From DASRDE01 sp035938175 (lineage in GTDB: Bacteria > Vulcanimicrobiota > Vulcanimicrobiia > Vulcanimicrobiales > Vulcanimicrobiaceae), in assembly GCA_035938175.1 (NCBI GenBank), contig DASZHD010000010.1, positions 14,297 to 78,296 of the forward strand: a DNA stretch of 64,000 bases, in the 5' to 3' direction. The position numbers and the translations under genes were made by a program. The notes beneath the pieces were generated by a model. That model had not been told where the DNA came from. It did no database searches and was given only the letters and a program-made list of their open reading frames with translations. Every line of letters begins with the position of its first letter. Position 1 is the stretch's first letter. Below, piece by piece: positions 49,917-58,778 of this stretch.

Positions 49917-50734
49917 CGAAGCGCATGACGTCTCGAAAGGATGATGCGAGCCGCGATGGCGATCACCGTAACGAGCACCAAGACAAGCGCCATAGAGAAC
50001 GCGCCGCTGATATTGTATTCGTTGTACAGGGCTTCCACGTAGAGTGGAATTGTCTCGGTCTGCCCGCGAATCTTGCCTGAAACCACGGAAACGGCTCCGA
50101 ATTCTCCCATCGCGCGGGCGGCGCACAGGATCATTCCGTTGAAGAGCGCCCAACGGACGTTGGGCAGGGTCACCTTCCAGAACACGGGCCATACTCGAGC
50201 GCCCAGCGTGAGAGCGGCCTCTTCCAGCTGCCGCCCTTGCTCGTCCATCACCGCGGCGACCTCACGCGCGATGAACGGGAACGTCACGAATACGGTGGCC
50301 ATCACCAGGGCCGGAATGGCGAAAACGACCTTGATGCCATGATCGCCGAGCCAGATTCCCAAGGGCGAGCGCGACCCGAAGGTCAGCAGAATCGCCAGGC
50401 CGGCCACCACCGGTGAGACCGACAGCGGCAAGTCGATGATGGTCGAAATGACGGCTTTTCCGTTGAACCGGTATTTCGAAAGCGTCCACGCCAACAACAG
50501 GCCGACTGCCGCATTGATCGCCAGCGTTGCCGTCGTTACGATCACCGTCAGCACGATTGCATGCGCCGTTTCGCCGCGCTGGAAAAGCGACGCTAGCGCG
50601 CTTAATCCGCCGCCGAACGCTTGCGCGAACACGACCACGAACGGCATGAAGACGAAGATCGCCAGAAAAACCGCCGTGGCTGTAATGAGGATCTTTCCGC
50701 CCGCGCCGGGCGCGCGCTTTACAGGCTGGGCCAT
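49913..50734 (-). CDS. cysW: Sulfate ABC transporter permease CysW
   Basis: An inner-membrane subunit of the sulfate/thiosulfate importer, 273 residues with about six transmembrane segments. The EAA loop that contacts the ATPase reads EEAALTLGARVWPVFWKVTLP. The VMDEQGRQLEEAA block is typical of CysW. It overlaps cysT (16 bp) and the Crp/Fnr gene (4 bp). Confidence 0.94.
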   Translation of the reverse strand: MAQPVKRAPGAGGKILITATAVFLAIFVFMPFVVVFAQAFGGGLSALASLFQRGETAHAIVLTVIVTTATLAINAAVGLLLAWTLSKYRFNGKAVISTIIDLPLSVSPVVAGLAILLTFGSRSPLGIWLGDHGIKVVFAIPALVMATVFVTFPFIAREVAAVMDEQGRQLEEAALTLGARVWPVFWKVTLPNVRWALFNGMILCAARAMGEFGAVSVVSGKIRGQTETIPLYVEALYNEYNISGAFSMALVLVLVTVIAIAARIILSRRHALR

Positions 50735-51558
50735 CGGGCTCTGCGTTGCAGTACGTTGATGATGAAAATCAGCGCGAACGATACCGCCAGCATAACGGCG
50801 GCGAGCGCCGTTGCTCCCTGATAGTCGTATTCTTCCAAACGCGTGATGATAAGGATTGCGGTGATCTCTGTTTTATGCGGCAGATTGCCGGCGATGAAAA
50901 TAACGGATCCGTATTCGCCGATGCCGCGCGCGAGCGCCATGGAAAACCCGACGAGGACGGCGGGAAAGATCATCGGAAGCGTCACGCGCAGAAACGTGTA
51001 CGGTTGTTGCGAGCCCAGCGTTTCGGCAGCCTCGTCGAGCTCGGGAGGCAGCTCCGCGAGCACCGACGACACCGTTCGCACCGCGAACGGCAAGCCGACG
51101 AAAACCATGGCGATCACGATTCCGAGCGGCGTGAATGCAACGTGAATTCCGTGCGACGCCGCGATCGATCCAAGCCACCCGTTGTCGCTATAGAGGGTAG
51201 CGAGCGCGATGCCCGCTACCGCCGTGGGTAACGCAAACGGAATGTCGATCGCCAAATCCAGCACGCGCTGCGCGAAGAACCGATAGCGCACGAGCACCCA
51301 CGCGATTCCCAGCCCGACCACCGCATCGATCGCCGCCGCAATCAGCGCCGATCCAAACGTTACGCGGTACGAGTCCAGTGCCCGGGAAGACGTGGCCAAA
51401 TGCCACAGATCGCTCGCGCTCAAACCGCGCATGCTCAGAACGATCGCGGCCAATGGCACGATGACGATGCACGTAACCGCGCACATCGAAAGCGCCAAGC
51501 TCGCGCCGGCGCCCGGAATCACGTTCTGATTCCGGCGCGTAGCGAAAGAAAGCGCCAT
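50719..51558 (-). CDS. cysT: Sulfate ABC transporter permease CysT
   Basis: The partner permease, 279 residues with about six membrane segments. The EAA loop reads LDEAAETLGSQQPYTFLRVTLP; the family block RVLDLAIDIPFALPTAVAGI is present, and ARGIGEYGSVIFIAGNLPHKTEI is characteristic. Start ATG 51558 overlaps the sbp stop (TAATG). Confidence 0.95.
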   Translation of the reverse strand: MALSFATRRNQNVIPGAGASLALSMCAVTCIVIVPLAAIVLSMRGLSASDLWHLATSSRALDSYRVTFGSALIAAAIDAVVGLGIAWVLVRYRFFAQRVLDLAIDIPFALPTAVAGIALATLYSDNGWLGSIAASHGIHVAFTPLGIVIAMVFVGLPFAVRTVSSVLAELPPELDEAAETLGSQQPYTFLRVTLPMIFPAVLVGFSMALARGIGEYGSVIFIAGNLPHKTEITAILIITRLEEYDYQGATALAAVMLAVSFALIFIINVLQRRARWPSL

Positions 51559-52562
51559 TACCGGCTCTCGGAGATTTGGTCGAAGACGCCGCCGTCGGAG
51601 AAGAACTTCTGCTGTGCGCTTTTCCAGCCGCCGAAGTCCCGATCGATGGTCAAAAGATCCGCGGCAGGGAAGTGCGTCTTGCAGGTACCGTACACGGCGG
51701 TATTCGTGGGACGATAGCCGTTTTCACATTCGATCCGCTGCGCCTGCGGCGTGTACAGGAAGTCGATATAGGCGTTGGCTACGTCCTCCGTCCCGTGCTT
51801 GCGCGCATTCTCGGTTACGACGGCCACGCTGGGTTCGGCCAGAATGCTGATCGAAGGAACGACGACTTGATACTGTCCCGGCTTGGAACGCGCGAGCAGA
51901 ATCGCTTCGTTTTCCCAGCCTACGAGCACGTCGCCTAACCCGCGTTCGCCGAACGACGTCGTAGCGCCGCGCGATCCGGTGTCGAGCACGACCACGTTCT
52001 TGTAGAACCGCGATACGAAGTCGCGCGTCTTTGCCTCATCGTAATGGTCGCGCTTGGACGCGTAGCCCCAGGCGGAGAGGAAGATCCATCGGGCGCCCCC
52101 GGACGTCTTGGGATTGGGCGCGATTACGCCGACACCGGGCTTGACCAGATCGTTCCAATCGCGCACGTGCTTGGGATTGCCCTTGCGAACCAGGAAGACG
52201 ATGGTCGACGTGTACGGGGAACTATCGTGCGGGTGCAGCGTTTCCCAGTTTGCCGGCAGCAGATGCGCTTTTTGCGAAATGGCATCGATGTCGTAAGCGA
52301 GCGCCAGCGTAACGACGTCGGCTTCCAGGCCGTCGATCACCGCACGCGCCTGAGCGCCCGAACCCCCATGCGACTGATTCACCGTCACGTCTTCGTGCGC
52401 GCGCTTCTTCCAATACGCCGCGAATGCGGGGTTGATAGCGGCATAGAGTTCGCGCGTCGGATCGTACGAGACGTTCAGAATCGTCACCGGCTTGTCGGCG
52501 CGGGCGCCTAGCGGTGCGAGGCAGATCAGCGCGAGAAGGCATGCGGCGAGGCGTTTAGGCAC
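51558..52562 (-). CDS. sbp: Periplasmic sulfate-binding protein
   Basis: Captures sulfate for CysTWA. From GTG 52562 (GGAG 7 nt upstream) it has 334 residues: a signal peptide (RLAACLLALICLAPLGARA), then the family start KPVTILNVSYDPTRELYAAI and the sulfate-binding motifs QSHGGSGAQARAV and NPKTSGGARW. The frame further upstream runs into cysA and is not used. The start overlaps the cysA stop by 8 bp. Confidence 0.95.
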   Translation of the reverse strand: MPKRLAACLLALICLAPLGARADKPVTILNVSYDPTRELYAAINPAFAAYWKKRAHEDVTVNQSHGGSGAQARAVIDGLEADVVTLALAYDIDAISQKAHLLPANWETLHPHDSSPYTSTIVFLVRKGNPKHVRDWNDLVKPGVGVIAPNPKTSGGARWIFLSAWGYASKRDHYDEAKTRDFVSRFYKNVVVLDTGSRGATTSFGERGLGDVLVGWENEAILLARSKPGQYQVVVPSISILAEPSVAVVTENARKHGTEDVANAYIDFLYTPQAQRIECENGYRPTNTAVYGTCKTHFPAADLLTIDRDFGGWKSAQQKFFSDGGVFDQISESR

Positions 52563-53559
52563 AGACGGTCTCCAATGTGAGCGAGTGAGGTGCGATGTCG
52601 AAGGTGCGGAATTCCACGGGCGCCACAAACACCGCCGATTGCGACGTCAAATCGTGAGCCTGTGAAAACGCAAGCGGAACTTCGGCCGAGATCTGATGAC
52701 CGTCGGCGAGCCGTAAATCAAAATGCATGGCGCCGCCGCGCTGCTGGGCGCGAATCAAAACCGCGTCGTGCGCGCCGGGAAAAGGACTCGGCTCTACGCG
52801 CAGATGATGCGGGCGCGCGTGCAATTCTTGACCGTGACGCGACTTCAGGGTACTGACCGGCCCCAGGAACCGCATCGCGAACAGACTGCTCGGCTCGTCG
52901 TACAGGTCGCGCGGCTTGCCGAACTGCTCGATGTGGCCGTCCCGCATTAAGGCGATGTGATCGGCGATCTCCATCGCTTCTTCGGGGTCGTGCGTAACGA
53001 GCAGCGTCGTCACGTGCGTCTTGTCGTGCAGACTGCGAAGCCACGTGCGTAGATCTTTGCGCACGTGCACGTCCAATGCGGCGAACGGTTCGTCCAGCAG
53101 CAGAATTGAAGGCGAAAGGGCGAGTGCGCGCGCCAATGCGACGCGTTGGCGTTGTCCTCCCGAAAGCTGCGCCGGATGACGGTCCCCGAAGTTCGATAGG
53201 CCCACGAGCTCCAGCATCTCGTCCACGCGCGCCGCGATTTCCGGCCCGCTTTTTCTGCGCACGCGCAAACCGAACGCCACGTTCTCTCGCACGTTCAAAT
53301 GCGGGAACAGGGCGTAGTTTTGAAAGACGAAGCCGATTTCACGTTCGGTCACGGGCCGCCGCGTGACGTCTTTGCCCTCGACGACGATCCGGCCGGCGTC
53401 GCACTGTTCCAGTCCGGCGATCATCCGCAGAAGCGTCGTCTTGCCGCACCCCGATGGTCCCAGAAGCGCGACGAGGCTGCCGCTCTCGACGCGGAGCGTA
53501 ACGTTGCGCACTGCGGACAGTGTAGTAAACCGCCGGGTGACGTTTTCGATATGTACCAT
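52555..53559 (-). CDS. cysA: Sulfate ABC transporter ATP-binding protein CysA
   Basis: The ATPase subunit, first gene of the chain, 334 residues from ATG 53559 (GAGGT 8 nt upstream), where conservation begins (MVHIENVTRRF). Walker A GPSGCGKTTLL, Q-loop NYALFPH, signature LSGGQRQRVALARAL, Walker B LLLDEPFAALD, switch THDPEEAME; the C-terminal TOBE-like domain is present. An in-frame ATG at 53640, also with a good AAGGGGAG site, would add 27 residues with no family similarity, so the true start is open. It is unusual for cysA to lead the operon. Confidence 0.94.
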   Translation of the reverse strand: MVHIENVTRRFTTLSAVRNVTLRVESGSLVALLGPSGCGKTTLLRMIAGLEQCDAGRIVVEGKDVTRRPVTEREIGFVFQNYALFPHLNVRENVAFGLRVRRKSGPEIAARVDEMLELVGLSNFGDRHPAQLSGGQRQRVALARALALSPSILLLDEPFAALDVHVRKDLRTWLRSLHDKTHVTTLLVTHDPEEAMEIADHIALMRDGHIEQFGKPRDLYDEPSSLFAMRFLGPVSTLKSRHGQELHARPHHLRVEPSPFPGAHDAVLIRAQQRGGAMHFDLRLADGHQISAEVPLAFSQAHDLTSQSAVFVAPVEFRTFDIAPHSLTLETVCA

Positions 53560-53959
53560 AGGCGCGGACCTCAGAAGAGAGTCCCGCCGAAGAAGAGCGT
53601 GCTCGCCGATGGTTACCAATGCCGGAATCACCGTACTCATAAGCCCGCTCCCCTTCGTCGGGACGGCAGACAGGGAGCTCTAGCTAGTTTTTACTTTAAA
53701 GCTTTAGCTATGAATACGGCAGAGAGTTAGGAACGGTCGGCTTCGGTACCAACGGACTACGGGCTCGGTAGGAAATTTGGAGGGGCCGGCGTCTGCCGGC
53801 CCCTGCTCGCGGCTAGCCTTCGGAGATCCCGGTGACCGTGCGACCGGTTTTTTCGGGATGCAGGCTCTTGGCAACGTCCGCCCGGGGGAACCGCGTCTTA
53901 ACGCAGCCTGCGGTTGATTAGTGGTTTAATTGTGGCACTGCAAACCGCCGGGAGTTTGA
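53560..53959. promoter_or_regulatory. Divergent, highly structured intergenic region (cysA / lipoprotein)
   Basis: 400 bp without an established gene; only the possible cysA N-extension (53560-53640) reads. It contains an AT-rich patch (53688-53712) suited to a minus-strand promoter for cysA, a 9-bp perfect hairpin (53782-53790 with 53795-53803), a plus-strand stem CCGGT/ACCGG ending in TTTTTT (53829-53853), a competing stem ATCCCG/CGGGAT (53826-53831 with 53854-53859), and a stem GCAGGCT/AGCCTGC (53860-53866 with 53905-53911). I could not match it to a known riboswitch. Confidence 0.55.
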
Positions 53960-55180
53960 ATGGGCCTTCGAGTTTTTGCCGTTGCCGCAGCTGCGCTTCT
54001 CCTTGCCGCGTGCGGCACACCCGTGTCGTCGCCGGCGCTCGGCATCCGTAACATTCAAGCGGTCGCGGGAACGCAGCCGCGCTCGACCTTACAGATTATC
54101 TACGCGTTCCCAAACGTAGCCGCCGGGCGGTATCCGACGAGTCCGGTCCTCGCGGCGAACGGCGTGTTTTACGGAACCAACTACGTGCCGCCCTCACACG
54201 ACGATCACTTCTACGAGTTGACGCCCGGCTCGTCCGGCTATACCGAGACGATCCTGTATCAATTCGGGCCCGGTGCCTCCCTCGGCGAACGTCCGACCGT
54301 GCTCCATCGCGACGCCGCGGGGAATCTTTGGGGCGCATCCAGCACCGGCATCTTTCGATTTCACGACAACGGCAGTACGTGGATCGGAACGCTGGAGTAC
54401 AAAGTTCGCGGTTCGAATCCGCTCGGTCAAGGCGTCGCTGCGATCGGGCATTCCGTGTATTTCGTCGATCATCAAACGTCCGTGCTCTATAGGCTCACAC
54501 CCAGCGGTTCCCGATACGCCGCTTCGGTAGTCTACGCATTTCCGGGCAGTTCAAACCCGGCGAGTTTGATAGCGATCGATAGTGCGGGTGCAATCTACGG
54601 CACGACGATGGCCGGCGGAGCTTCCGGCGCAGGAACAGTGTTTCGGCTGACCCCTGCGGGCAATGGCACGTATACCGAAACCGATCTTCACGTTTTTTCC
54701 GGAACCTCGGGCCCGTCCGCCGATGGATTCGCGGCGAACAACGGCGTCGTGCGCGACGCATCCGGCGCACTCTACGGCGTAACCGAAGGCGGCGGAAAAT
54801 TGGGACACGGTACGGTGTTTAAACTTACGCCCGGCGCGTCCGGATACTCGTACGCGATCGTCGACGACGTTGCAAACGGTTTTCAACCGCACGGGCCGCC
54901 CGCGCTCGACGGCAACGGAAATGTGTATATCACGACAGCGTATACGACGGGCGTTGGAAAAGGCGGCGGTACGATTTTGAAACTTTCGCCAAGTGGGGGC
55001 GGCTACACCGAGAGCGTCGTTTATGCGTTCGGAGCCTCGCCGGCGATCAATCTTCCGGAGCCCTCACTCACGATCGATGCCGCCGGAACGATCTACGGCA
55101 GCGCCGACAACGGCGGGATGAGCACCGGCAACTGCGTACCCGTCTCCGGGTGCGGCGCGATTTTCAAAATTACGCCGTAG
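53960..55180 (+). CDS. Exported lipoprotein with propeller-like tandem repeats
   Basis: A 406-residue product with lipobox LLLAACGTPVSS. The mature protein is a tandem array of ~55-residue units around the motif GGGxxGxGTVFKLTPxGxGYTExxVYxF (seen as AGTVFRLTPAGNGTYTE, HGTVFKLTPGASGYSYA, GGTILKLSPSGGGYTE), each with an 'LYGVTxxGG' type element. This matches the repeat proteins called choice-of-anchor tandem-repeat GloVer proteins, likely a beta-propeller surface protein. No catalytic site is known. It is convergent with the GH26 gene (stop codons adjacent). Confidence 0.85.
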   Translation: MGLRVFAVAAAALLLAACGTPVSSPALGIRNIQAVAGTQPRSTLQIIYAFPNVAAGRYPTSPVLAANGVFYGTNYVPPSHDDHFYELTPGSSGYTETILYQFGPGASLGERPTVLHRDAAGNLWGASSTGIFRFHDNGSTWIGTLEYKVRGSNPLGQGVAAIGHSVYFVDHQTSVLYRLTPSGSRYAASVVYAFPGSSNPASLIAIDSAGAIYGTTMAGGASGAGTVFRLTPAGNGTYTETDLHVFSGTSGPSADGFAANNGVVRDASGALYGVTEGGGKLGHGTVFKLTPGASGYSYAIVDDVANGFQPHGPPALDGNGNVYITTAYTTGVGKGGGTILKLSPSGGGYTESVVYAFGASPAINLPEPSLTIDAAGTIYGSADNGGMSTGNCVPVSGCGAIFKITP

Positions 55181-56347
55181 CTACGGTACGGTGACGTTCA
55201 GCAAGGCGGCCGGATTGCTGCGGAAGTTTAGCGTGCCGGCAGAGCTCCTCGAACGAATAGCGTTCGTCCATGTATAATACGACCGCCGGCTCGTGCGAAG
55301 CTTGTACGCCCATCCATGCGCGTCGGAATCGTAGTACGAGATCAACCGGAGGTTGGGATACCGGTTGTACGGCGCCGGAAGCGAGAGCTCGAACAGCATT
55401 TGCTCCAGCCATTGTGCCTTGCGCCTGCCGCCGTCGCCCCATTCCGTCGCTCCGATTTCCGAAATCGAGACGGGTTTCGCCGGTGAGATAGTGACGGCGG
55501 TCTTATACGACGCGAACGAAATTTGATCGAAATCGAGCCACGGTTTGCCCGTTAACCGGTTTCCGCGCTGGTAGGTGTCGAAGCTTATCCAATCGACATA
55601 ATCGTCGCCCGGATACGCCGACGCCGGCAAATCCCACGTGTTGTTCTTGGCCCAGGTCAGTTCGCCCGCGGAGTAGCACCAGACGAATTTGACGTTCGAG
55701 GCTCCGGCAGCGCGGAAAATCGTCACCATACGCTGCCAAGCAGCGATGAATGCCGCGTCGGCGGCAGCGTTTGCGCCTTGCTTGGGTAGACTCCATGGCT
55801 CGCCCGGATTGTTGAATTCGTGAAACGGACGAACGAAGATGGGCGCCCCGTATGCGAGCATCTCGTGCGCGCTCAGCTTCAGGTAGCTATCCCACAGACC
55901 GTTGTTGATATCGGCGTACGAAATGCCGTGCGGCTGCCACGTGATCTCGGGCACGATGCCCAGCCGCTTCCAATAATCCAGACCTTGACTCTTGATGAAG
56001 TACGCCATGTCGACGTTCCAATCCGCAAAAATCACGCCGAGTGCAATCGTACGGCGGAAATACGTCGAGTAGGTCGGGCATTGAACGCGGATCGTTCCGT
56101 CGCAAACCTCGCCCAAGAAAACGCCGCCGGTAGAAGGGTCCGTATCCGTTAGAACGGGCAGCTGGGAAGGCGGAATCGTGGGAACGGGCGTCGGTTTCAA
56201 TTCGTGAGGCCAGCTATATGCGAATTGCACCTTTTGCTGCAGCGTGCTCGGCGGCGCAAACCCGCCGGCGCTTGTGCCGCGGCAGGCAGAAAGCAAAAAC
56301 AACGCCGCGCCGGCTGCTGCGAACGCTCGTAGCAAGGACGTCTGCAC
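55181..56347 (-). CDS. GH26-type glycoside hydrolase, lipoprotein (beta-mannanase-like)
   Basis: A 388-residue exported enzyme with lipobox ALFLLSACRGTS. The TIM-barrel core contains the family 26 acid/base Glu in IFVRPFHEFNNPGEPW and a nucleophile candidate Glu in PVSISEIGATEWG; VKFVWCYSAGELTW and DYVDWISFDTYQRG are further barrel strands. Likely substrates are beta-1,4-mannan or related glucans. The substrate is inferred from the family. It is monocistronic by position. Confidence 0.85.
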   Translation of the reverse strand: MQTSLLRAFAAAGAALFLLSACRGTSAGGFAPPSTLQQKVQFAYSWPHELKPTPVPTIPPSQLPVLTDTDPSTGGVFLGEVCDGTIRVQCPTYSTYFRRTIALGVIFADWNVDMAYFIKSQGLDYWKRLGIVPEITWQPHGISYADINNGLWDSYLKLSAHEMLAYGAPIFVRPFHEFNNPGEPWSLPKQGANAAADAAFIAAWQRMVTIFRAAGASNVKFVWCYSAGELTWAKNNTWDLPASAYPGDDYVDWISFDTYQRGNRLTGKPWLDFDQISFASYKTAVTISPAKPVSISEIGATEWGDGGRRKAQWLEQMLFELSLPAPYNRYPNLRLISYYDSDAHGWAYKLRTSRRSYYTWTNAIRSRSSAGTLNFRSNPAALLNVTVP

Positions 56348-56439
56348 GCAAAGAACTCCCCGCGATGGTAACGCTCAACAGCGTACCACGTTCGGGGCGC
56401 TTCGATTTTAAGTGGTGATTATCGAACGGTTAAGCGAGG

Positions 56440-56715
56440 CTAAGCCGAAAGCGGTTTGTCGGCCGTCGTACGACGATCGCGCTGTACTTTCGGCGCGCCG
56501 AGCAAGGCGACGCTGGAGGACTTACCTTCGTCCATGCAGACTTTGCATTTGCGGTCGGTCTTCCGCCGCTTTTCTTGTCCCGCCAGCCGAAGCGTGTGGT
56601 AAACGCAAACGACGTGCAACTGCGAACAGCGGTACTCTGCAGCCTGCACGCAGCGTTTACCGGTTCCACTTTTGGTTGCCGAGCATTGCGGCGCTTGAGG
56701 GATCTTGTCGTCCAT
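56440..56715 (-). CDS. Small Cys-rich protein, unknown
   Basis: A 91-residue basic protein from ATG 56715 (AGGAAG upstream). Cysteines and His in QCSATKSGTGKRCVQAAEYRC...CVYH and KCKVCMDEG could bind one or two zinc ions; the first block recalls a small treble-clef 'CxxT...GxxC' pattern. No signal. Not recognised. The longer open frame upstream (to 56841) has no ribosome-binding site and is probably not coding. Confidence 0.55.
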   Translation of the reverse strand: MDDKIPQAPQCSATKSGTGKRCVQAAEYRCSQLHVVCVYHTLRLAGQEKRRKTDRKCKVCMDEGKSSSVALLGAPKVQRDRRTTADKPLSA

Positions 56716-57031
56716 GTTCGTCGTTCGCTTCCTAGTTCGGCCGGAACAGCCAATCGCGGTACATCGGACCCAGCCGGCGCCACTCGCGCGCGCTGACTTG
56801 GCAATCCTGCGCATCTGCCTCCGCAGAATCCAAAATGGCAAGGAAGGCGTTCAATTCGTACGTCAAAGTAAGCCCCCGAGTCCCGCAGCCTGTGAAGTGA
56901 CCGCAACGCCCACTTCAAAATCCATGGTAGCCGACGCGGAGCGGTCTACGGAGCTTTTCGGCCGGACGCGAACGCAAAATTAGGGCAAAGACTGCTTTTG
57001 GGGGTACTCCTCGTTACGGGCCCACCGCACA
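56716..57031. other. Intergenic stretch without recognised features
   Basis: 316 bp between two minus-strand small genes. I see no RNA gene, clear promoter or terminator, and only short frames of low quality. Confidence 0.5.
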
Positions 57032-57256
57032 CTAACGCGACTCGTCTCCGCGATCGCCTTGCCCTTTCGGTGCTTCGTGCTGTGCTTGGCGCTGCCGGTC
57101 GCGCGCGAGCGATTCGCCTTTATCGACTTGGTCCCCGGTAAAGTGGCCCTCATCGTCGCGGCGGATGTAGCGGGTTTCGTTCGGCAACGCGAGTTCTTCG
57201 CGCTCGCCGGAAGTACGCGACGGATGCAGGCGCGAACCGAGCCATTTTTCCACCAT
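57032..57256 (-). CDS. Small hydrophilic protein (RRDDEGHF type), unknown
   Basis: A 74-residue charged protein. The stretch YIRRDDEGHFTGDQVDKGES followed by LARDRQRQAQHEAPKGQGDRGD resembles short uncharacterised bacterial proteins with the layout RDDxGxF...LAxDRRxxAK...GQGDRGD. The start ATG 57256 is preferred; the frame upstream opposes the mgtC gene. It is divergent from mgtC, with starts 17 bp apart. No function can be assigned. Confidence 0.65.
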   Translation of the reverse strand: MVEKWLGSRLHPSRTSGEREELALPNETRYIRRDDEGHFTGDQVDKGESLARDRQRQAQHEAPKGQGDRGDESR

Positions 57257-57272
57257 CCGGGAGCGGTTAGGC

Positions 57273-57983
57273 GTGGGCTTGGACACGTTTGTACTGAGAA
57301 TTGCGATCGCTTTAGCCTTGGGAGTCGCCATCGGCATGGAGCGGCAATGGCGCCAACGCATGGCGGGTTTGCGCACGAATGCGCTCGTTGCCGTCGGCTC
57401 TGCCCTGTTCGCGTCGATTTCGATTCTCATGAACGCAACGCAGAATCCGACTCAGGTGGCTGCGTACGTGGTGTCAGGCATCGGCTTTCTTGCGGGCGCG
57501 GTCATTTTCAAAGAGGGCTTTAGCGTACGCGGGCTCAACACCGCGGCCACGCTCTGGGCGACGGCAGCGGTTGGGACGCTATGCGGTTCGGGATTTCTTC
57601 CGCAAGCTGCGGCAGGAGCTGCTGCGGTAATCGGGGCGAACGTCCTCTTGCGCCCGCTCGTTCAGCGCATCAATCGCCAGCCGTTCGAACAGACGGAGTT
57701 AAGCCGTGAGTACACGCTGCGCGTCGTATGTCGCGAGGCGGACGAATCAACCGTTCGATCGAAAATGCTTCAGCTGATTCAACAGACTACGTTACTGCTG
57801 CGCGCGATAGAGAGCCGGAATCTTGAAAGCGGGAACGTCGAGGTGCTCGCGGCAATCGTGACATCCCAGCGCGCGGAAACGAAAGTCGAGCGCATTGTTG
57901 GACGTATGAGCCTCGACCCAGCGATCGTCGCGGCCAGCTGGCGTGCCGGTGCGTTGTCGTCGGAAGAGCCAACCGAGGAGTAA
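57273..57983 (+). CDS. mgtC: MgtC/SapB-family membrane protein
   Basis: A 236-residue membrane protein from GTG 57273 (GGAGCGG upstream). Four to five transmembrane segments with the family blocks ALGVAIGMERQWRQRMAGLRTNALVAVGSALF and VSGIGFLAGAVIFKEGFSVRGLNTAATLWA, then a C-terminal ACT-like cytoplasmic domain (EYTLRVVCREADEST). MgtC helps adaptation to low Mg2+ and modulates F-ATPase in pathogens; the role here is unknown. It is followed 8 bp later by a His-rich metal transporter-like gene. Confidence 0.92.
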   Translation: MGLDTFVLRIAIALALGVAIGMERQWRQRMAGLRTNALVAVGSALFASISILMNATQNPTQVAAYVVSGIGFLAGAVIFKEGFSVRGLNTAATLWATAAVGTLCGSGFLPQAAAGAAAVIGANVLLRPLVQRINRQPFEQTELSREYTLRVVCREADESTVRSKMLQLIQQTTLLLRAIESRNLESGNVEVLAAIVTSQRAETKVERIVGRMSLDPAIVAASWRAGALSSEEPTEE

Positions 57984-57991
57984 ACCTGGCG

Positions 57992-58753
57992 ATGAATACG
58001 CATGTTGCACTTCTCGTGCTTGCAGCGCTGGCCGTGGGTGTGCTGCATACCATGGTGCCCGATCATTGGGCGCCGATCGCGTTGCTTTCGCGGCAACGCG
58101 GTTGGAGCGCGGCGCAGACTGCGAAGACCGCCGCAATAGCGGGTTTAGGGCATACGGGTTCTACGCTCGTTATTGCACTCGCAATTTGGATCGTGGGAGC
58201 CGCGTTGGCACAGCGGTTCGGCAATCTGGTCAGCCTTGCATCGAGCGTTGCCCTCATCTCGTTCGGGCTTTGGATTGCAGTGGCGAGTTGGAGGGAGATT
58301 GGTCATAGCCGCAACGGGGCGCATGAGCACGCACACCTGGGACACGCGCACGCGCATCGGCACGCCGGAGGCTCGGAGCATCGGCATTGGCACGAACATC
58401 ATCAAGAAGACTGGCACGTTGTTGATGGAAATCTGGCGATAGCGCCGCTGCACGAACACGAGCACAAGACCTCTTCACGAACTGCCCTGCTCTTGATCCT
58501 TGGCTCCTCTCCGATGGTGGAAGGCATCCCGGCTTTCTTTGCCGCGAGCCGCTATGGAATAGGATTACTCCTGATTATGAGCGCCGTTTTTGCCGGAGCG
58601 ACGATCGCGACGTACGTGGTGTTCTGCGTTGCGTCCGCCCGCGGAATGCAGCGCATCAATCTCGGCAAGTTCGAAGAGTACGGCGAAGTGATCAGCGGAT
58701 TGTTCATCGCAGTCATCGGCGTCGTCTTCCTGGTGTGGTCGGGCCTTCCGTAA
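57992..58753 (+). CDS. NicO/UreH-like transporter with His-rich loop
   Basis: A 253-residue integral membrane protein with about six hydrophobic segments. The first helix ends in HTMVPDHWAP, similar to the H-x4-DH metal motif of nickel/cobalt transporters. A cytosolic or periplasmic loop (~107-150) has ~18 His in 45 residues (HEHAHLGHAHAHRHAGG). A second conserved element, GSSPMVEGIPAFF, lies in the C-terminal half. It probably moves Ni2+, Co2+ or another divalent metal. It shares its transcript with mgtC. Confidence 0.82.
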   Translation: MNTHVALLVLAALAVGVLHTMVPDHWAPIALLSRQRGWSAAQTAKTAAIAGLGHTGSTLVIALAIWIVGAALAQRFGNLVSLASSVALISFGLWIAVASWREIGHSRNGAHEHAHLGHAHAHRHAGGSEHRHWHEHHQEDWHVVDGNLAIAPLHEHEHKTSSRTALLLILGSSPMVEGIPAFFAASRYGIGLLLIMSAVFAGATIATYVVFCVASARGMQRINLGKFEEYGEVISGLFIAVIGVVFLVWSGLP

Positions 58754-58778
58754 GGCGTGTACGGGACTCCCACGCGGT

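Noticed and set aside
53560..53959. SAM (S-box) or other sulfur riboswitch upstream of cysA on the minus strand
   Set aside because: I could not find the conserved S-box core or other known motif in the minus-strand leader; the main structures read better on the plus strand.
57257..57430. Longer N-terminus for the small minus-strand protein at 57032
   Set aside because: The upstream frame is antisense to the well-supported mgtC gene and has shadow-type composition; only the part from ATG 57256 looks real.
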